Assembly: GCA_019412865.1 (NCBI GenBank)
Contig: DXOJ01000077.1
Location: forward strand, 1-7,767
DNA from: Bacteroides sp.
Lineage (GTDB): Bacteria; Bacteroidota; Bacteroidia; Bacteroidales; Bacteroidaceae
DNA: 7,767 nt
Direction of reading: 5' to 3'
A program made the translations under genes and the position numbers. The notes beneath the pieces were generated by a model, which was not told the origin of the DNA, made no database searches, and saw nothing but the letters and a program-made list of their open reading frames with translations. Positions within the stretch are counted from its first letter, which is position 1, and every line of letters starts with the position of its first letter. Positions 7,551 to 7,767 of this stretch are shown in pieces.

Positions 7551-7767
7551 CTTATTACGATTAATAACGTAGAAGCGTTTAGAATATTATCTCTATTCAG
7601 AATCTGGTAAATTCTTAAATTGGGGAGATAATGGCAACTAAGCGTTCACGTCTTTGTTATATACAAGGGCGTGGACTCTGTTGTTCATTTCCCAATAGGT
7701 TTACCAGAACCTTGGTAAGCACTCAAAAAAAGGCTCAATAATAAAATCTCTACCTTCGCTGCAAATC
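7551..7767 (+). ncRNA. Structured RNA candidate: 5' leader or small RNA (family not recognised)
   Basis: The region follows a good promoter and has no convincing protein gene. Hairpin 1 is a long irregular rod: 7567-7570 with 7648-7651 (ACGT/ACGT), 7572-7574 with 7645-7647, 7576-7582 with 7638-7644 (CGTTTAG/CTAAGCG), and 7586-7593 with 7625-7632 (ATTATCTC/GAGATAAT). It is topped by 7599-7603 with 7611-7615 (AGAAT/ATTCT) around loop CTGGTAA. Hairpin 2 abuts it: 7652-7657 with 7663-7668. Hairpin 3 pairs 7699-7707 with 7712-7720 around loop AACC. No T-tract follows hairpin 3, so it is not a simple terminator, and no 3' end is visible. The RNA may run on into a gene beyond the window. The rod shape recalls 6S RNA, and a leader of the next operon is equally possible. 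Structures were drawn by eye, without energies. Confidence 0.45.
7631..7741 (+). CDS. Possible 36-codon small ORF inside the structured leader
   Basis: An ATG at 7631 opens 36 codons ending in TAA at 7739-7741. The predicted peptide starts MATKRSRLCYIQ and is basic and cysteine-containing, with no recognised domain, signal peptide or membrane segment. GGGGAG at 7622-7627 lies only 3 nt before the ATG, which is too close for a good ribosome site, and Bacteroidetes rarely rely on such sites. The ATG falls inside the stem 7586-7593/7625-7632, so it would be occluded in the folded RNA. It could be a leader peptide, but a chance reading frame through a structured RNA is more likely. Confidence 0.15.
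   Translation: MATKRSRLCYIQGRGLCCSFPNRFTRTLVSTQKKAQ

Noticed and set aside
7511..7570. Inverted repeats around the promoter, considered as an invertible (phase-variable) promoter
   Set aside because: The two short repeats are each local palindromes of 5-6 bp; they do not flank the promoter as matching inverted arms, so no invertible segment is visible within the window.
7751..7758. TACCTTCG near the right edge, similar to a second -7 box
   Set aside because: It departs from TAnnTTTG at a key T, and no TTG lies 19-21 bp upstream.

Overview
The window looks like chromosomal DNA from a gut-type Bacteroidales, most likely Bacteroides or a close relative. Three things point that way. There is a SusC/SusD outer-membrane nutrient uptake pair. 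The genes have short AT-rich gaps instead of Shine-Dalgarno sites. A Bacteroidetes-type promoter (TTG, 19 bp, TAnnTTTG) lies near the right end.

Layout, all on the + strand. Positions 2-2629 encode a large exported zinc metalloprotease of the DUF5118/DUF5117/DUF4953 family, with HEVGHSLGLRH and a Met-turn. Positions 2662-6009 encode a SusC/RagA-family TonB-dependent transporter. Positions 6022-7359 encode a short SusD/RagB-family surface lipoprotein. The gaps are only about 32 and 12 bp, and no internal promoter is visible. A very strong intrinsic terminator follows at 7392-7448. The three genes therefore look like the 3' part of one operon, whose promoter lies left of the window.

How they may work together: the SusD lipoprotein and the SusC barrel form the usual lid-and-barrel importer. 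The only enzyme in view is a peptidase, and no glycoside hydrolase, polysaccharide lyase or sulfatase is present. I therefore infer that the system may handle peptides or proteins, as the RagAB type does, and not a glycan. This is inference, because other enzymes could lie outside the window.

The last ~400 bases (7360-7767) hold no convincing protein gene. After the terminator there is a well-formed promoter (7515-7544). The transcribed region behind it folds by eye into three successive hairpins. It also offers competing long-range pairings, including a hairpin loop whose seven bases match a downstream segment exactly. This could be a small RNA or a switch-like 5' leader of a gene beyond the window, and it is the least explained and most interesting part of the sequence.
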